A stretch of 64,000 nt of DNA, from NCBI RefSeq assembly GCF_002754195.1, contig NZ_PEEU01000001.1, positions 372,001-436,000 on the forward strand, read 5' to 3'. A program made the position numbers and the translations under genes. Below, piece by piece: positions 50,737 to 60,297 of the stretch; the stretch's first letter is position 1, and every line of letters begins with the position of its first letter. The stretch is from Flavobacterium sp. 9. Its GTDB lineage: Bacteria > Bacteroidota > Bacteroidia > Flavobacteriales > Flavobacteriaceae. The notes under the pieces were generated by a model. That model was not told the origin of the DNA, did not search any database, and was given only the letters and a program-made list of their open reading frames with translations.

Positions 50737-52671
50737 TTACTTAATTGCATTAACTCCAGCATGCGTTGGAATTATTTGTTTTATGGTTCCATCGGGATTA
50801 AACTCTAGTTTATCAATACAAACTTCTCTGTGGAAACCTCCTGCATCGCCCATTTTTATTCCGGTTGGGTATGAAAATCGGTGATATGCAATGTACCATT
50901 CGTCTTTGTTTGGAATTTGCAATACGGAGTTATGTCCTGTTGCATAAATTCCCTGATTGGGATTTCCTTGTATTACGATATTGTTTTCCGGAATTTCGAT
51001 TAGTCCAAGTGGTGATTTCGAAATTCCATATCTTACTTTGTAATTTGGACTTCTGGTATCGTCTTCGCTCCAAAAAAAGTAGTATGTATCGTTTCTGTAA
51101 ATAACGTAAGTTCCTTCTCTAAAGGTATTGTCGACTTTAATTACTTTTACGCTTCCTTTTTTAATAGAAGTCATATTGGCTTTTAATTCAGCTACAGCCA
51201 TATAACCATTTCCCCAATACAAATAACTTTTTCCGGATTTTGGATCTGTAAAAACATCTGGATCGATTTCCTGACCATCTTTTATACCTTCTGGTCTTTT
51301 GTTTATCAAAGCTTTTCCGCTGTCTTTAAAAGGTCCGGTTGGATTATCTGACGATGCAACTCCAACTTTTTGCGCTGCTGTGAAATAATAGAAATACTGA
51401 TACTTTCCACCTATTTTTTTCTCTACAATACATGGCGCCCAGGCATTTCTGTTTGCCCATTTTACATCTTTTCTAAGGTCTACAATAATTCCTTCGTCTT
51501 TCCAATCTATTAGATTATCTGATGAAAAAGTCTTGAAATAATTTCCTGACCAGCCGTCAAATCCATCACTTGTTGGATAGATATAATATTTATTGGTTTT
51601 GTTTGAATATAAAATTTCGGGATCTGCATAATATCCTTCTAAAACCGGATTATTCTTTAATTGTGGATATTGTGCCGGCAATCCCCATTTGGCAATCAAT
51701 CTTTTTAATTCAGAACGTGTTATGGGTAAAATTGTCCCATGACGCGGGTTAAAATCCATGGAAATATCGTTATCAATTACGGTGAAATTTTCTAAATCTT
51801 TCGTTTTTGTAAACTGATATTTTCCTTTGGTGTAAATATCATACATCAAAATATATTCATCGGAATTGTTTAGTTTGAAAACGCTGGAACCTTCAACTCC
51901 ATCATTTGTTTGTTGCAGATAATTGTCGTTTTCAATCCATTTTCCTGATGTTAAATCAGTTGTTGTTGCGACTTTAATTCCTGCTTTTTCAGTTTCTGTT
52001 TTATAGAAAAGATGGTAAACTCCGTCTTTTTCGATAATATCTCCGTCGATGCAAGCTCTTTCTGATTTTGGCACAAATAATAATTTTGGAGCACTTTCCA
52101 GAGCAGTGAAATCTTTATTCGCATAAGCGTAATAAATTTTATCAGGACCTCCGGCATATTGCATACTAAAGTAAATCATATATTTACCTGCTTTTGCATC
52201 GTAAATTGTTTGTGGCGCCCAAACACGTTTCAGGTTTTCATTTCCTGAAAAAGCGGTTTGAATATTCACGACGCTACTCTCCCATTTTACAAGATCTGTG
52301 CTTTTTAATAAAATCATTGCGCGATTACTATCCCATCCTTTTGAAGATGTCATATCGGTTAAAACCATATAAAATGTTTTGCCATCGTCGCCACGCAAAA
52401 TATGCGGATCGCGAACGCCTCCAGTTGAACTAATCGTTTTACTATCAATAACAGGCTGATTATTGTTCAGATTGTAATAGTGATAACCGTCTGCGCTGAT
52501 GGCATATCTTACGGCTTCTTCTTCGACATTATTTCCGGTGAAATAAACGAACAAATAGGCTGTCAAATCTTTCTCAGCAATGACTGGCGGAATTCCTTTT
52601 GTGTTATTTTGGGCTTGTAAAAAATTAAAAAACGCTAAAAACGATACAAGCCAAAATTGTAATCTCTTCAT
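50737..52671 (-). CDS. secreted protein with two GH43 domains
   Basis: 644 residues from the ATG at 52671; the longer frame to 52767 overlaps the GH27 gene and hides the signal peptide (MKRLQFWLVSFLAFFNFLQA). Two five-bladed GH43 domains, about 30-320 and 340-635. Both keep the three acids: D88, D209, E260 in the first (GVRDPH, CIDGDI, GVEGSS) and D350, D470/D472, E519 in the second (YYADPE, EIDPDVF, REGTY). GH43 enzymes act on arabinofuranosides, xylosides or beta-1,3-galactosides. Start and GH27 stop overlap as TAATG, indicating coupled translation. Confidence 0.88.
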   Translation of the reverse strand: MKRLQFWLVSFLAFFNFLQAQNNTKGIPPVIAEKDLTAYLFVYFTGNNVEEEAVRYAISADGYHYYNLNNNQPVIDSKTISSTGGVRDPHILRGDDGKTFYMVLTDMTSSKGWDSNRAMILLKSTDLVKWESSVVNIQTAFSGNENLKRVWAPQTIYDAKAGKYMIYFSMQYAGGPDKIYYAYANKDFTALESAPKLLFVPKSERACIDGDIIEKDGVYHLFYKTETEKAGIKVATTTDLTSGKWIENDNYLQQTNDGVEGSSVFKLNNSDEYILMYDIYTKGKYQFTKTKDLENFTVIDNDISMDFNPRHGTILPITRSELKRLIAKWGLPAQYPQLKNNPVLEGYYADPEILYSNKTNKYYIYPTSDGFDGWSGNYFKTFSSDNLIDWKDEGIIVDLRKDVKWANRNAWAPCIVEKKIGGKYQYFYYFTAAQKVGVASSDNPTGPFKDSGKALINKRPEGIKDGQEIDPDVFTDPKSGKSYLYWGNGYMAVAELKANMTSIKKGSVKVIKVDNTFREGTYVIYRNDTYYFFWSEDDTRSPNYKVRYGISKSPLGLIEIPENNIVIQGNPNQGIYATGHNSVLQIPNKDEWYIAYHRFSYPTGIKMGDAGGFHREVCIDKLEFNPDGTIKQIIPTHAGVNAIK

Positions 52672-54041
52672 TATTTTTTGCTTTTTAATTGATATAAAAT
52701 GGAACTGTGCGGCTTTAAATCGGCAGAAATTTCTTTGGCAGAAACTTTTGTTTTTTCTCCTGTCCAAAGATTTAAAACTTCGGCAGAACCTGAAATTCCA
52801 AGATCTGAAAGATTTACAGCTATTTTCTCAGAAGTATTATCTGAGATATTAAACAATGCCAAATAAACGCTTCCGTCTTTAGGATTTTTTGAGGTTACAG
52901 CAATTTTTCCATCTTTCTGGAAAAGTTGTTTTATGTCCGTACTTTCATTGTGCATTTTCACGACATCTTTATTGGTTAATAATGACAAGGTAAAAGCGTC
53001 ATTACTTGGTAAATCCCCTCCAAAAAACAACGGCGATTTAAAGATATTGAAGAAGGTAATCAACGTATATTGTTCGTCTTTTGTCAAACGAGTCATTCGG
53101 TCTTCGCCACGTTCTCCTCTTAAAGAAATTCGTCCAAGCGGAATCATATCGCAGTCTGGCCAAGTTCCAGGCGCAATGTATAGATACCATTTCTGGCTTA
53201 CTTCCATCAAATGTGTAATGTGTGGCCAAGTGTCCCAAACATCGTCTACCATTCTCCACATATTAGCATGTTCTTTTACGTGTGAAGCCGCAGTAATAGG
53301 CGTTTCTCCAGGCGAAGTACTCAATACAATTTTACTTCCGCATTTGTCGATTGCATTTCTGATTAAGTTTATTTCTCCTTCGTGATAAGGTCTTGATAAA
53401 TCATCGATTTTAATGAAATCTACGCCCCATTGTGCATAAAGTTCAAACAATGAATCGTAATATTCCTGTGCTCCGGGTTTGTCTGCAAGAATAGTATAAT
53501 TGTCTTTTAACCATTCGCATTGTAAAGCAGTTGTATAAATTTGATCGGCAGTGATTCCGTTTGCGCCTTTAATAGGCAATTTATCTTCAACGGCTTTTTT
53601 AGGAATTCCACGCATGATATGAATTCCAAATTTCAATCCTTTTTTATGAATATAATCTGCTAAAGGCTTAAATCCTTGTCCGTCTTTCGCCGATGGAAAA
53701 CGGTTTACGGCTGGCTGATATCTTCCGTATTGATCGATTACATATCTAGGATCTGTTTGATTGTATCCGCCTGCTTTGTCATTTTCTACAAACCATCTGA
53801 TGTCTACAACTATATATTCCCAACCAAATTTTTTCAGGTTTTTAACCATATAATCGGCGTTGGCTTTTACTTCGTGTTCTTCTACTGTCGAACCGTAACA
53901 ATCCCAACTATTCCAACCCATTGGCGGCGTTTGTGCCCATTGTTTGAACTTGTCTTTTGCGAATGTTTTTGTCTGCGCATTTAAAGAAATTGATGCTAAA
54001 ACAACTCCAAGTATTAAGGCTATTCTATTTTTTATTTTCAT
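52671..54041 (-). CDS. GH27 alpha-galactosidase (or related beta-L-arabinopyranosidase)
   Basis: 456 residues. Signal peptide to about 23 (NAQ), catalytic barrel with PPMGWNSWDCYG (39-50), nucleophile D213 in FIKIDDL and acid/base at D266-D267 in WRMVDDVWD; a C-terminal beta-sandwich covers about 370-456. The family removes terminal alpha-galactose; some members act on beta-L-arabinopyranose, which sequence alone does not separate. It lies between GH2 and GH43 genes of the second PUL. Confidence 0.9.
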   Translation of the reverse strand: MKIKNRIALILGVVLASISLNAQTKTFAKDKFKQWAQTPPMGWNSWDCYGSTVEEHEVKANADYMVKNLKKFGWEYIVVDIRWFVENDKAGGYNQTDPRYVIDQYGRYQPAVNRFPSAKDGQGFKPLADYIHKKGLKFGIHIMRGIPKKAVEDKLPIKGANGITADQIYTTALQCEWLKDNYTILADKPGAQEYYDSLFELYAQWGVDFIKIDDLSRPYHEGEINLIRNAIDKCGSKIVLSTSPGETPITAASHVKEHANMWRMVDDVWDTWPHITHLMEVSQKWYLYIAPGTWPDCDMIPLGRISLRGERGEDRMTRLTKDEQYTLITFFNIFKSPLFFGGDLPSNDAFTLSLLTNKDVVKMHNESTDIKQLFQKDGKIAVTSKNPKDGSVYLALFNISDNTSEKIAVNLSDLGISGSAEVLNLWTGEKTKVSAKEISADLKPHSSILYQLKSKK

Positions 54042-54119
54042 GATAATTCCAAATAAGTGTTGTTGTTACACTTTAAATATAATAAACTTTTTTTAATATC
54101 TGTATTCTAATTTAAAATT

Positions 54120-54165
54120 AGATCCGACAGTTCCCAAGCCTCCGGATTAAAAATCTGTCGGATCT
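54120..54165. repeat. hairpin agatccgacag / ctgtcggatct
   Basis: Perfect 11-base arms around 24 bases, about 80 bases upstream of the GH27 ATG, in the 336-base GH2-GH27 gap. Confidence 0.75.
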
Positions 54166-54195
54166 TTGTTGACTACTTCAATCTGTTTATCTTTT

Positions 54196-54366
54196 TTTAA
54201 AGCTCCAGCGGAGCAGCATATTTATAGAAAATTAAAATTGTTGGCGAAAACAAGCTTCAGCGAAGCGACATCGTTATTGTTATTTCGTCATATAATATTT
54301 TACCCCAATGGGGTTCTTTTCATACCCGTTTTAATTTTCTATAAATATATCGTCCCACTGGGACTA
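54196..54366. repeat. Bacteroidota intergenic repeat with arms atatttatagaaaattaaaa
   Basis: Perfect 20-base arms at 54218-54237 and 54329-54348, with smaller palindromic words inside and at the edges (ctccagcggag, cttcagcgaag, ccccaatgggg, tcccactggga). Each small word is itself a short palindrome around a central base group. It resembles multicopy elements seen in other Bacteroidota genomes. It lies 12 bases after the GH2 stop at 54378. Confidence 0.8.
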
Positions 54367-54377
54367 TTTTTAAATGC

Positions 54378-56798
54378 TTACTTCACATTAACAGTAACCT
54401 CAACTGGTTTTAACCATTGACTTGTAAATGTCACTTTTATAGGTTGCGCTTCTCCGGTTGATTGAATATAAGCGGCAATATGACCGTGATAAACTCTTTG
54501 AACATTATCTGTATAATCTGTCATGTCGCTATTATTTCCTGCTTCAAGACCTAATAAAATTCCAGGTCCGCTAATTGTACAAGTAACTTCATTGTCTGAA
54601 AGCATTACCGGTAAACCATTTTGATCTTTAACCTGAACCATTATTTTGGCAACGCCTTTATCTTTTGTAATGGTAATATTTTTATCAGCAATTGTCAATT
54701 CAACTGGTTGTTGTGTAGAATTAATCGCGTATCTGCTAACTTCTTTGTCGTTTTTATCTAAACCAATTGCTTCTAATTTTCCCGATGCAAACGGAATATC
54801 CCAATAAATAATTCCGGTTTTTTCGTCGTAAGTTTTTGCTTCTCCAACTACTTTTCCGTTTAATTCTAAGCGTGCTTTTGCAGCATTTGTGTAACACACA
54901 ACACGAATCATTTCACCTTGAGTGTAATTCCAGATTGCCCATGCATCTTTAGAAACATCTTTTACATCTTTTAACGGATAAGTTCCCACGTAAGCCATTG
55001 GTTTATCTGACCAAAGTGATTGGCGGAAATATCCTCTTGGCTTGATTACTCCTGCAAAATCAACTAATCCTGAGTAAAATCCTCTTGACGGCCATCTTCC
55101 TGATTCTCCTAAATAATCGATTCCTGTCCATAAGAATTGTCCAAAAATATGTTTGTTGTTTTTTACCGCTAACCAAGGTTCCATGTCGTGAACATTCTCA
55201 CTTCCGAAAATGACTCTGTTTGGATATTTTTCGTGATCTGATTGGTATTTGCTTTCTGTATAATTGTATCCTGTAATGTCTAATGCGCCCGGATATTCTG
55301 TTTCGTTAGACATTGCAACACCGGCTAATCCTGCTGTTGTTGGACGAGATTTATCGTATTTTTTAACTGCTGCAACCAGACGTTTTGCAATTACGCCAAG
55401 ACGCATTGCATCTGGTGCATCTTTTTTGTAACCGCCATAAGCTGCTTGTCCAAAACCGTCTTTTCCTTTGTCTAAAACTGGGTGAGAATACGGATCGTTT
55501 GGATAATCTACTTCATTACCAATGCTCCACGCAAATACCGAAAGATGGTTTCTATCACGACGAACGAAGTCTTCAAGGTCTTTTTCTCCATAATCGGCAA
55601 AAATATCAAATGAACCTTCGAATCCCGGAGTTCCGTAATTCCAACCTTCTAACCATTTACGTTTTGGAAATTCCCATTCGTCATAAGCTTCGTTTAAAAC
55701 TAATAATCCTAACTCATCACATAGTTCATAAAAAACAGGCGCTTGCGGATTATGACTTGTACGAATTGCATTTACGCCAATTTCTTTCAATGTTTTTAAT
55801 CTTGTTTCCCAAACTTCTCTTGGAACTGCTGAACCTAAAACTCCTGCGTCATGATGTAAACAAACTCCTTTCATTTTCATCCATTTTCCATTTAATGCAA
55901 AACCGTTATTTGCATCGAAAGTAAAAGTTCTAAAACCTGTTTTTGTTGTTGTTTCATCTATTTGTTTTCCATCTTTTAAAACGGTTGTTTTAAGCTGATA
56001 CAAATTAGGATTTTCTAAATCCCACAATTGAGGATTTTTTACATTTATTTTAGTCGAAATTTTTTCGTTTTTGTTTGCTGCAATTTCAACTTTAGAAGAT
56101 GATTTTCCAACAGATTTTCCGTTTTTAGAAATCAATTCATTTATTACGGTTACACTAGATTTTGCTGCTGAATTGTTTTCAACATCAACCTCAACATTTA
56201 AAGTTCCTGTTCCATTTTTTACTTCGGGATATGCGTAAACTCCCCATTGTGCAATATGAACCGGATTTGAATAAACTAACCAAACATTTCTATAAATTCC
56301 TGAACCTGTGTACCATCTTGAATCAGCGCTTTGACTGTGATCTACGCGAACTGAAATGATATTTTCCTGGCCGTATTTTATATAAGGAGTTGCATCATAA
56401 GCAAATGAAATATAACCGTTTGGACGTTTTCCTAAGGAATGTCCGTTAAGGAAAACTTCGCTTCTGTTGTAAACGCCTTCGAAGTATAAATAGACTTTTT
56501 CGCCCGTTTTATTTTGCGGAATATTAATTGATTTTCGATACCAGCCAATTCCGCTCGGCAAGAAACCTGTGCAACTTGCTAATGTTGGGCTCAATTGTCC
56601 TTTTACGCTCCAATCGTGCGGCACATTTACGGCTTGCCATTTACTGTCGTCGTAAATTGCTTTTTGTGCATCCGGAGTATCTTGCAAATTAAATTTCCAG
56701 TTGTCATTGATTTTTTTGGAATCTCCAAACGATATCTGACTGAATGCAGACAAACACGAAAAGAGAAATACGGGTAGTAAGATCTTTTTTGTAAACAT
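54378..56798 (-). CDS. GH2 glycosidase, probable beta-galactosidase
   Basis: 806 residues. Signal peptide to about 20 (AFS), sugar-binding domain with GIGWYRKSINIP, Ig-like domain, TIM barrel with acid/base E429 in WSIGNEVD and nucleophile E534 in FGSENVHD, then Ig-like domains. The N-x-K carboxylate motif of beta-glucuronidases is absent at the matching place (AGVIKPRGYF), unlike the two GH2 proteins of the uronate PUL. A beta-galactosidase fits the GH27 neighbour. Its leader contains the ctcagaacct words shared with two other genes. Confidence 0.88.
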   Translation of the reverse strand: MFTKKILLPVFLFSCLSAFSQISFGDSKKINDNWKFNLQDTPDAQKAIYDDSKWQAVNVPHDWSVKGQLSPTLASCTGFLPSGIGWYRKSINIPQNKTGEKVYLYFEGVYNRSEVFLNGHSLGKRPNGYISFAYDATPYIKYGQENIISVRVDHSQSADSRWYTGSGIYRNVWLVYSNPVHIAQWGVYAYPEVKNGTGTLNVEVDVENNSAAKSSVTVINELISKNGKSVGKSSSKVEIAANKNEKISTKINVKNPQLWDLENPNLYQLKTTVLKDGKQIDETTTKTGFRTFTFDANNGFALNGKWMKMKGVCLHHDAGVLGSAVPREVWETRLKTLKEIGVNAIRTSHNPQAPVFYELCDELGLLVLNEAYDEWEFPKRKWLEGWNYGTPGFEGSFDIFADYGEKDLEDFVRRDRNHLSVFAWSIGNEVDYPNDPYSHPVLDKGKDGFGQAAYGGYKKDAPDAMRLGVIAKRLVAAVKKYDKSRPTTAGLAGVAMSNETEYPGALDITGYNYTESKYQSDHEKYPNRVIFGSENVHDMEPWLAVKNNKHIFGQFLWTGIDYLGESGRWPSRGFYSGLVDFAGVIKPRGYFRQSLWSDKPMAYVGTYPLKDVKDVSKDAWAIWNYTQGEMIRVVCYTNAAKARLELNGKVVGEAKTYDEKTGIIYWDIPFASGKLEAIGLDKNDKEVSRYAINSTQQPVELTIADKNITITKDKGVAKIMVQVKDQNGLPVMLSDNEVTCTISGPGILLGLEAGNNSDMTDYTDNVQRVYHGHIAAYIQSTGEAQPIKVTFTSQWLKPVEVTVNVK

Positions 56799-56871
56799 TT
56801 TTTTTAAAGGTTCTAAGGTGCTGAGATACTGAGGTTCTGAGCTTTTTTAATACTTAATTTTTGTTTATTTT

Positions 56872-56943
56872 GTTTCAAGTTTCAAGTTTCAGGTTTCAGG
56901 TTTCAAGTTATCGCAAAGAACTTGAAACCTGAAACTTGAAACT
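56872..56943. repeat. inverted repeat gtttcaagtttcagg... between GH30 and GH2
   Basis: Left arm with tandem ttcaag/ttcagg units and right arm cttgaaacctgaaacttgaa pair around about 14 bases. It ends 2 bases before the GH30 stop codon. A fragment (gaaacctgaaacctgaaac) lies at 15873-15891. Confidence 0.75.
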
Positions 56944-56945
56944 TT

Positions 56946-58532
56946 TTAATATTCTAATTCTCCAACAAACGTCACAACTGACTTTGCAGGAATTTCCAGA
57001 TTATCGATTTTTTGAATTTCTGTTCTTTTTAGATTTGTATTTTCAGAAGTTACATAAGGCGTTACTTCGTTGTTTTTTACGGCTCCTTTTGAAAGATTGA
57101 ATTTGTATTTCTGGGAAGATTTTCCGCAATTTACCGCAACTACAATTAGTTTTTTGTTCTGTACATCTTTATAAGCAGTTAACATTACGTCGTTTGCAGC
57201 GTCGATTTCGTTTTGATTTGGAACATCGATTCTCAACATTCCGGGACGTACGAATAAAGAATAATTTCCTAAAGCCCAAAGTAGTTTTGATTCATGAAAT
57301 TCTCCATCGTTTCTCACATAATCCGGTGCCGTTCCTCCGTTGCTTTTTCCGTCATCGAGGTAGATTAAACCATCTTTATAATCAACTCTTGTTATCGACG
57401 TCCACCATTGCCATGAAGCGGCGTTTGCAACTGCAATATCATTGTGAATTAAACGTGCTACGAATAAGGCTGTTTGCATTCCTAAATCTCTGCCTCCGCC
57501 TGAACCTCCAGGAATTTCTGCTTCTCCCGGATTTTCTAAAATGCAATATTCTGATTGCCAATATTTCAATCCCGGATTTTGTCTGATGTTTGCCGCGATT
57601 AGTTTTCGGCTTAAAACTTGTTTCTCAACTGGCCAAGTTGTAAAATAACTGTGTCCTAAAATCACATTTTTTGCATTGGAGAATTTCGAAATGTTTGTTT
57701 TTGTTTTTCCAAAGAAATACTCAATCTGATTGTCTCTGTTTTCGGCATTTACATTTTCATATAAATAATTGATTTGTCCGGCTTCGGCAATTACGATTTC
57801 AGTACTCATTTTATTTGCTTTGAGTTTTTCCGAAAGTGATTTGGTCAAATCATAAATTTCCTGATTGGTTCCCGGCGTTCCTTCCTGACTGTTTTTGCCT
57901 TCGTTATTTGGCATCCATTCCCATTGTGGTTCGTTTATTGGACTTACATAATCGAATTTGATTCCTTCTTTTTTCTCTAATCCCTGAATACTTTGAACTA
58001 AGAAATCGGCAAATTTTGGAATTGCACCATCTTTTAGATTCAGTTTATTCTTTTGAGTTGCAAAAGACAATCCGTTGTTTGTCATATAAACTGGTGGACT
58101 ATTTGTGAAAATCAGGAATTTCTCGACACCACGTTTTTTAGCGGCTTGCAAAAACCATCTTTGACCTTCTTGTTTAGAGAAATCATAAGTTCCGTTGGCT
58201 TGCAAAAAAGATTCGCTTCTTCTCCACTCGTCCGAAACTCTACTGTTTTCGCCTTGTTCTGTACTTCCTGCTCCAAGATTAAATCTCCAGATCGATAATC
58301 CGATTCCTTTTGGGTTTCCTTGTGTATCTATTTCTTTACTAAAAAGTAAATCGGCAATGGCATTCTTTTTTTGGTCAGGCCAATTTTTTCCAACAAACTG
58401 ACATCTCCATGCATCAGAACCTCCAAAACCGTCCATGGTCTGCACTACATTATCTGTGCTAATGGTGATGGTTCGCTGTGCAAATGACAGCGAACTCATG
58501 ACCAATAAAAGCGAGATATATATTTTTCTCAT
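56946..58532 (-). CDS. GH30 glycosidase, secreted or periplasmic form
   Basis: 528 residues. Signal peptide MRKIYISLLLVMSSLSFAQ without lipobox. Barrel with QTMDGFGGSDAW at 31-42, acid/base E201 in PINEPQWEW and nucleophile E328 in WQSEYCILE, followed by the beta-sandwich typical of GH30 (about 420-528). GH30 subfamilies include beta-1,6-glucanases, beta-1,6-galactanases and xylanases; the GH27, GH2 and GH43 neighbours favour a beta-1,6-galactan side chain, but this is inference. It is a paralogue of the next gene upstream. Confidence 0.9.
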   Translation of the reverse strand: MRKIYISLLLVMSSLSFAQRTITISTDNVVQTMDGFGGSDAWRCQFVGKNWPDQKKNAIADLLFSKEIDTQGNPKGIGLSIWRFNLGAGSTEQGENSRVSDEWRRSESFLQANGTYDFSKQEGQRWFLQAAKKRGVEKFLIFTNSPPVYMTNNGLSFATQKNKLNLKDGAIPKFADFLVQSIQGLEKKEGIKFDYVSPINEPQWEWMPNNEGKNSQEGTPGTNQEIYDLTKSLSEKLKANKMSTEIVIAEAGQINYLYENVNAENRDNQIEYFFGKTKTNISKFSNAKNVILGHSYFTTWPVEKQVLSRKLIAANIRQNPGLKYWQSEYCILENPGEAEIPGGSGGGRDLGMQTALFVARLIHNDIAVANAASWQWWTSITRVDYKDGLIYLDDGKSNGGTAPDYVRNDGEFHESKLLWALGNYSLFVRPGMLRIDVPNQNEIDAANDVMLTAYKDVQNKKLIVVAVNCGKSSQKYKFNLSKGAVKNNEVTPYVTSENTNLKRTEIQKIDNLEIPAKSVVTFVGELEY

Positions 58533-58554
58533 TGTTTTATTCTTTTTGTTTTTT

Positions 58555-58648
58555 TAACCGCAAAGACGCTAAGTTTTCGCAAGGTTCGCAAAGTTTATTC
58601 CTAGCTTTGCGAATTTTTGCGGTCTTTCTTTGCGTACCTTGCGGTTAA
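58555..58648. repeat. inverted repeat ttaaccgcaaag...ccttgcggttaa between the GH30 genes
   Basis: Arms near 58555-58593 and 58605-58648 pair imperfectly. Same words as 45055-45150, where it also separates two paralogous glycosidase genes. It fills most of the 126-base gap. Confidence 0.75.
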
Positions 58649-58658
58649 TTTTTTACTC

Positions 58659-60296
58659 TTACTTATAAGTTCCTACATAAGTCACTACAGACTTCGCCGG
58701 AATTACAAAATTCGTTGCATCGACTGCGGTTCCTTTTTTCAAACTCAGGGTTTCTGAAGTCGTATAAGGAGTTAATTTATTATCTGCTAAAGTTCCTCCT
58801 GAAAGATTCAGTTTGTATGTTTTTGCCGATTTGCTAATGTTAACCGCTACAACTACTAGCTTTTTTGTTGCTGCATCTTTGTATGCGGTTACCATTACAT
58901 CATTCACGGAAGTGGAATTATCGACACTTGGAATTTGAACTCTGACCATTCCCGGTTTTACGAAGAAAGAGAAGTTTCCTAATGCCCAAAGTGTTTTGGC
59001 ATCTCTGATATATCCGTCGTTTTTGCAATAATCTGCATTTCCGGCGCCGTTGCTTGAACCATCGTCTACGTGAATTAATCCGTCTTTGTAATCTCCGCGG
59101 CTAATTGCGGTCCACCATTGCCAAGACGTTACGCCTCCAACTGCAATATCTGTACTGATAATACGTGCTGTCCAAAGTGCCAACGGCATTCCTAAATCTC
59201 TTCCCGGACCTGCTCCACCAGGAAGTTCTGCGGTTCCAGGACTTTCTAAAACACAATATTCTGATGACCATAAACTTAATCCTGCTACTGCTTGTGCTCT
59301 TGTTGCAGCTGATTGTCTTGAATAAACCAACTCGGTCAAAGGCCAAGCTTGCCAATAACTGTGTGCTGAAATTGTTTTTTTGACGTTGCTTAATCCTGCA
59401 ATATTTCTAGCTGAATTTACGCCAAAGAAATAATCGATTTGGTTGGATCTGCTTTCTTTACCTGAGATTGTTTTATAAAGTGGTTCATAAGAACCGCCTT
59501 CTCCTACTACAATTTTAGACTCTAATCCTTTTGCTTGTAATGCTGGAGAAAGAACCTTTACAAAACTGTAAATATTAGCGTTTGTAGCCGGCGAACCTTC
59601 TTGTGCAGTTCCATCCCACTCGTATTGTGGTTCGTTGAACGGGCTTACATAATCGATTGTTAATCCTTGTTCTGTTTTTAATTTGTCTAAAGATGTTGTC
59701 CAGAAATCAGCTAATTCAGACATTTTTCCATCTTTCAAATTATAAAATTCTTTGATGGTTGCGTGCGCTTTTCCGTTTTGCGTTAAGTAAACCGGAGCAC
59801 TATTTGTGAAGGCTAATAATTTTTCAAGACCACGTTCTCTGGCGGCTTTCATAAACCAAACCTGACCGGCTTGTTTGTTCATATTGTACGAAACTCCATC
59901 TGTTGTAAAACATTCTGTACGTCTCCATTCGTCGCCAATATCGCTTGCATCGCCTTGTTCTGCGCTTCCTGTTCCCAAGTTAAAACGCCATAATGATAAT
60001 CCGATTCCTTTTGGGTTTCCGTCTGCATCAAGTTCTTTACTGAAAAGTAAATCGGCTATTTTATTCTTTTTATCCGATGGCCAATTTCTTCCTATAAAAT
60101 TACATTGCCACGCATCAGAAGCTCCGAAGCTTTCCATGGTTTGAAGATTTGCATCCAAATTGATACTTAATTCGGCTGTAGCATTTTCGGTGTTTGAATT
60201 GTTATTGTTTTCGGAATCGCAACTTACTAAAATAGTGTTTGCGAAAAGTAAGCCTGCACATAGCAGACTTACTTTATTTTGGTTGATAAACTTCAT
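58659..60296 (-). CDS. GH30 glycosidase, surface lipoprotein form
   Basis: 545 residues. Lipoprotein signal with C26 (LVSCDSEN); an acidic, Asn-rich stretch follows the cysteine, as in surface-exported lipoproteins. Same catalytic layout as its paralogue: ESFGASDAW at 55-63, acid/base E222 in PFNEPQYEW, nucleophile E346 in WSSEYCVLE. It follows SusD with a 1-base gap, so it is probably the outer-surface endo-enzyme that makes fragments for SusC/SusD. Confidence 0.9.
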   Translation of the reverse strand: MKFINQNKVSLLCAGLLFANTILVSCDSENNNNSNTENATAELSINLDANLQTMESFGASDAWQCNFIGRNWPSDKKNKIADLLFSKELDADGNPKGIGLSLWRFNLGTGSAEQGDASDIGDEWRRTECFTTDGVSYNMNKQAGQVWFMKAARERGLEKLLAFTNSAPVYLTQNGKAHATIKEFYNLKDGKMSELADFWTTSLDKLKTEQGLTIDYVSPFNEPQYEWDGTAQEGSPATNANIYSFVKVLSPALQAKGLESKIVVGEGGSYEPLYKTISGKESRSNQIDYFFGVNSARNIAGLSNVKKTISAHSYWQAWPLTELVYSRQSAATRAQAVAGLSLWSSEYCVLESPGTAELPGGAGPGRDLGMPLALWTARIISTDIAVGGVTSWQWWTAISRGDYKDGLIHVDDGSSNGAGNADYCKNDGYIRDAKTLWALGNFSFFVKPGMVRVQIPSVDNSTSVNDVMVTAYKDAATKKLVVVAVNISKSAKTYKLNLSGGTLADNKLTPYTTSETLSLKKGTAVDATNFVIPAKSVVTYVGTYK

Positions 60297-60297
60297 A

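Noticed and set aside
52672..52767. Upstream extension of the GH43 gene
   Set aside because: It would overlap the GH27 gene by about 95 bases; the ATG at 52671 gives a proper signal peptide.
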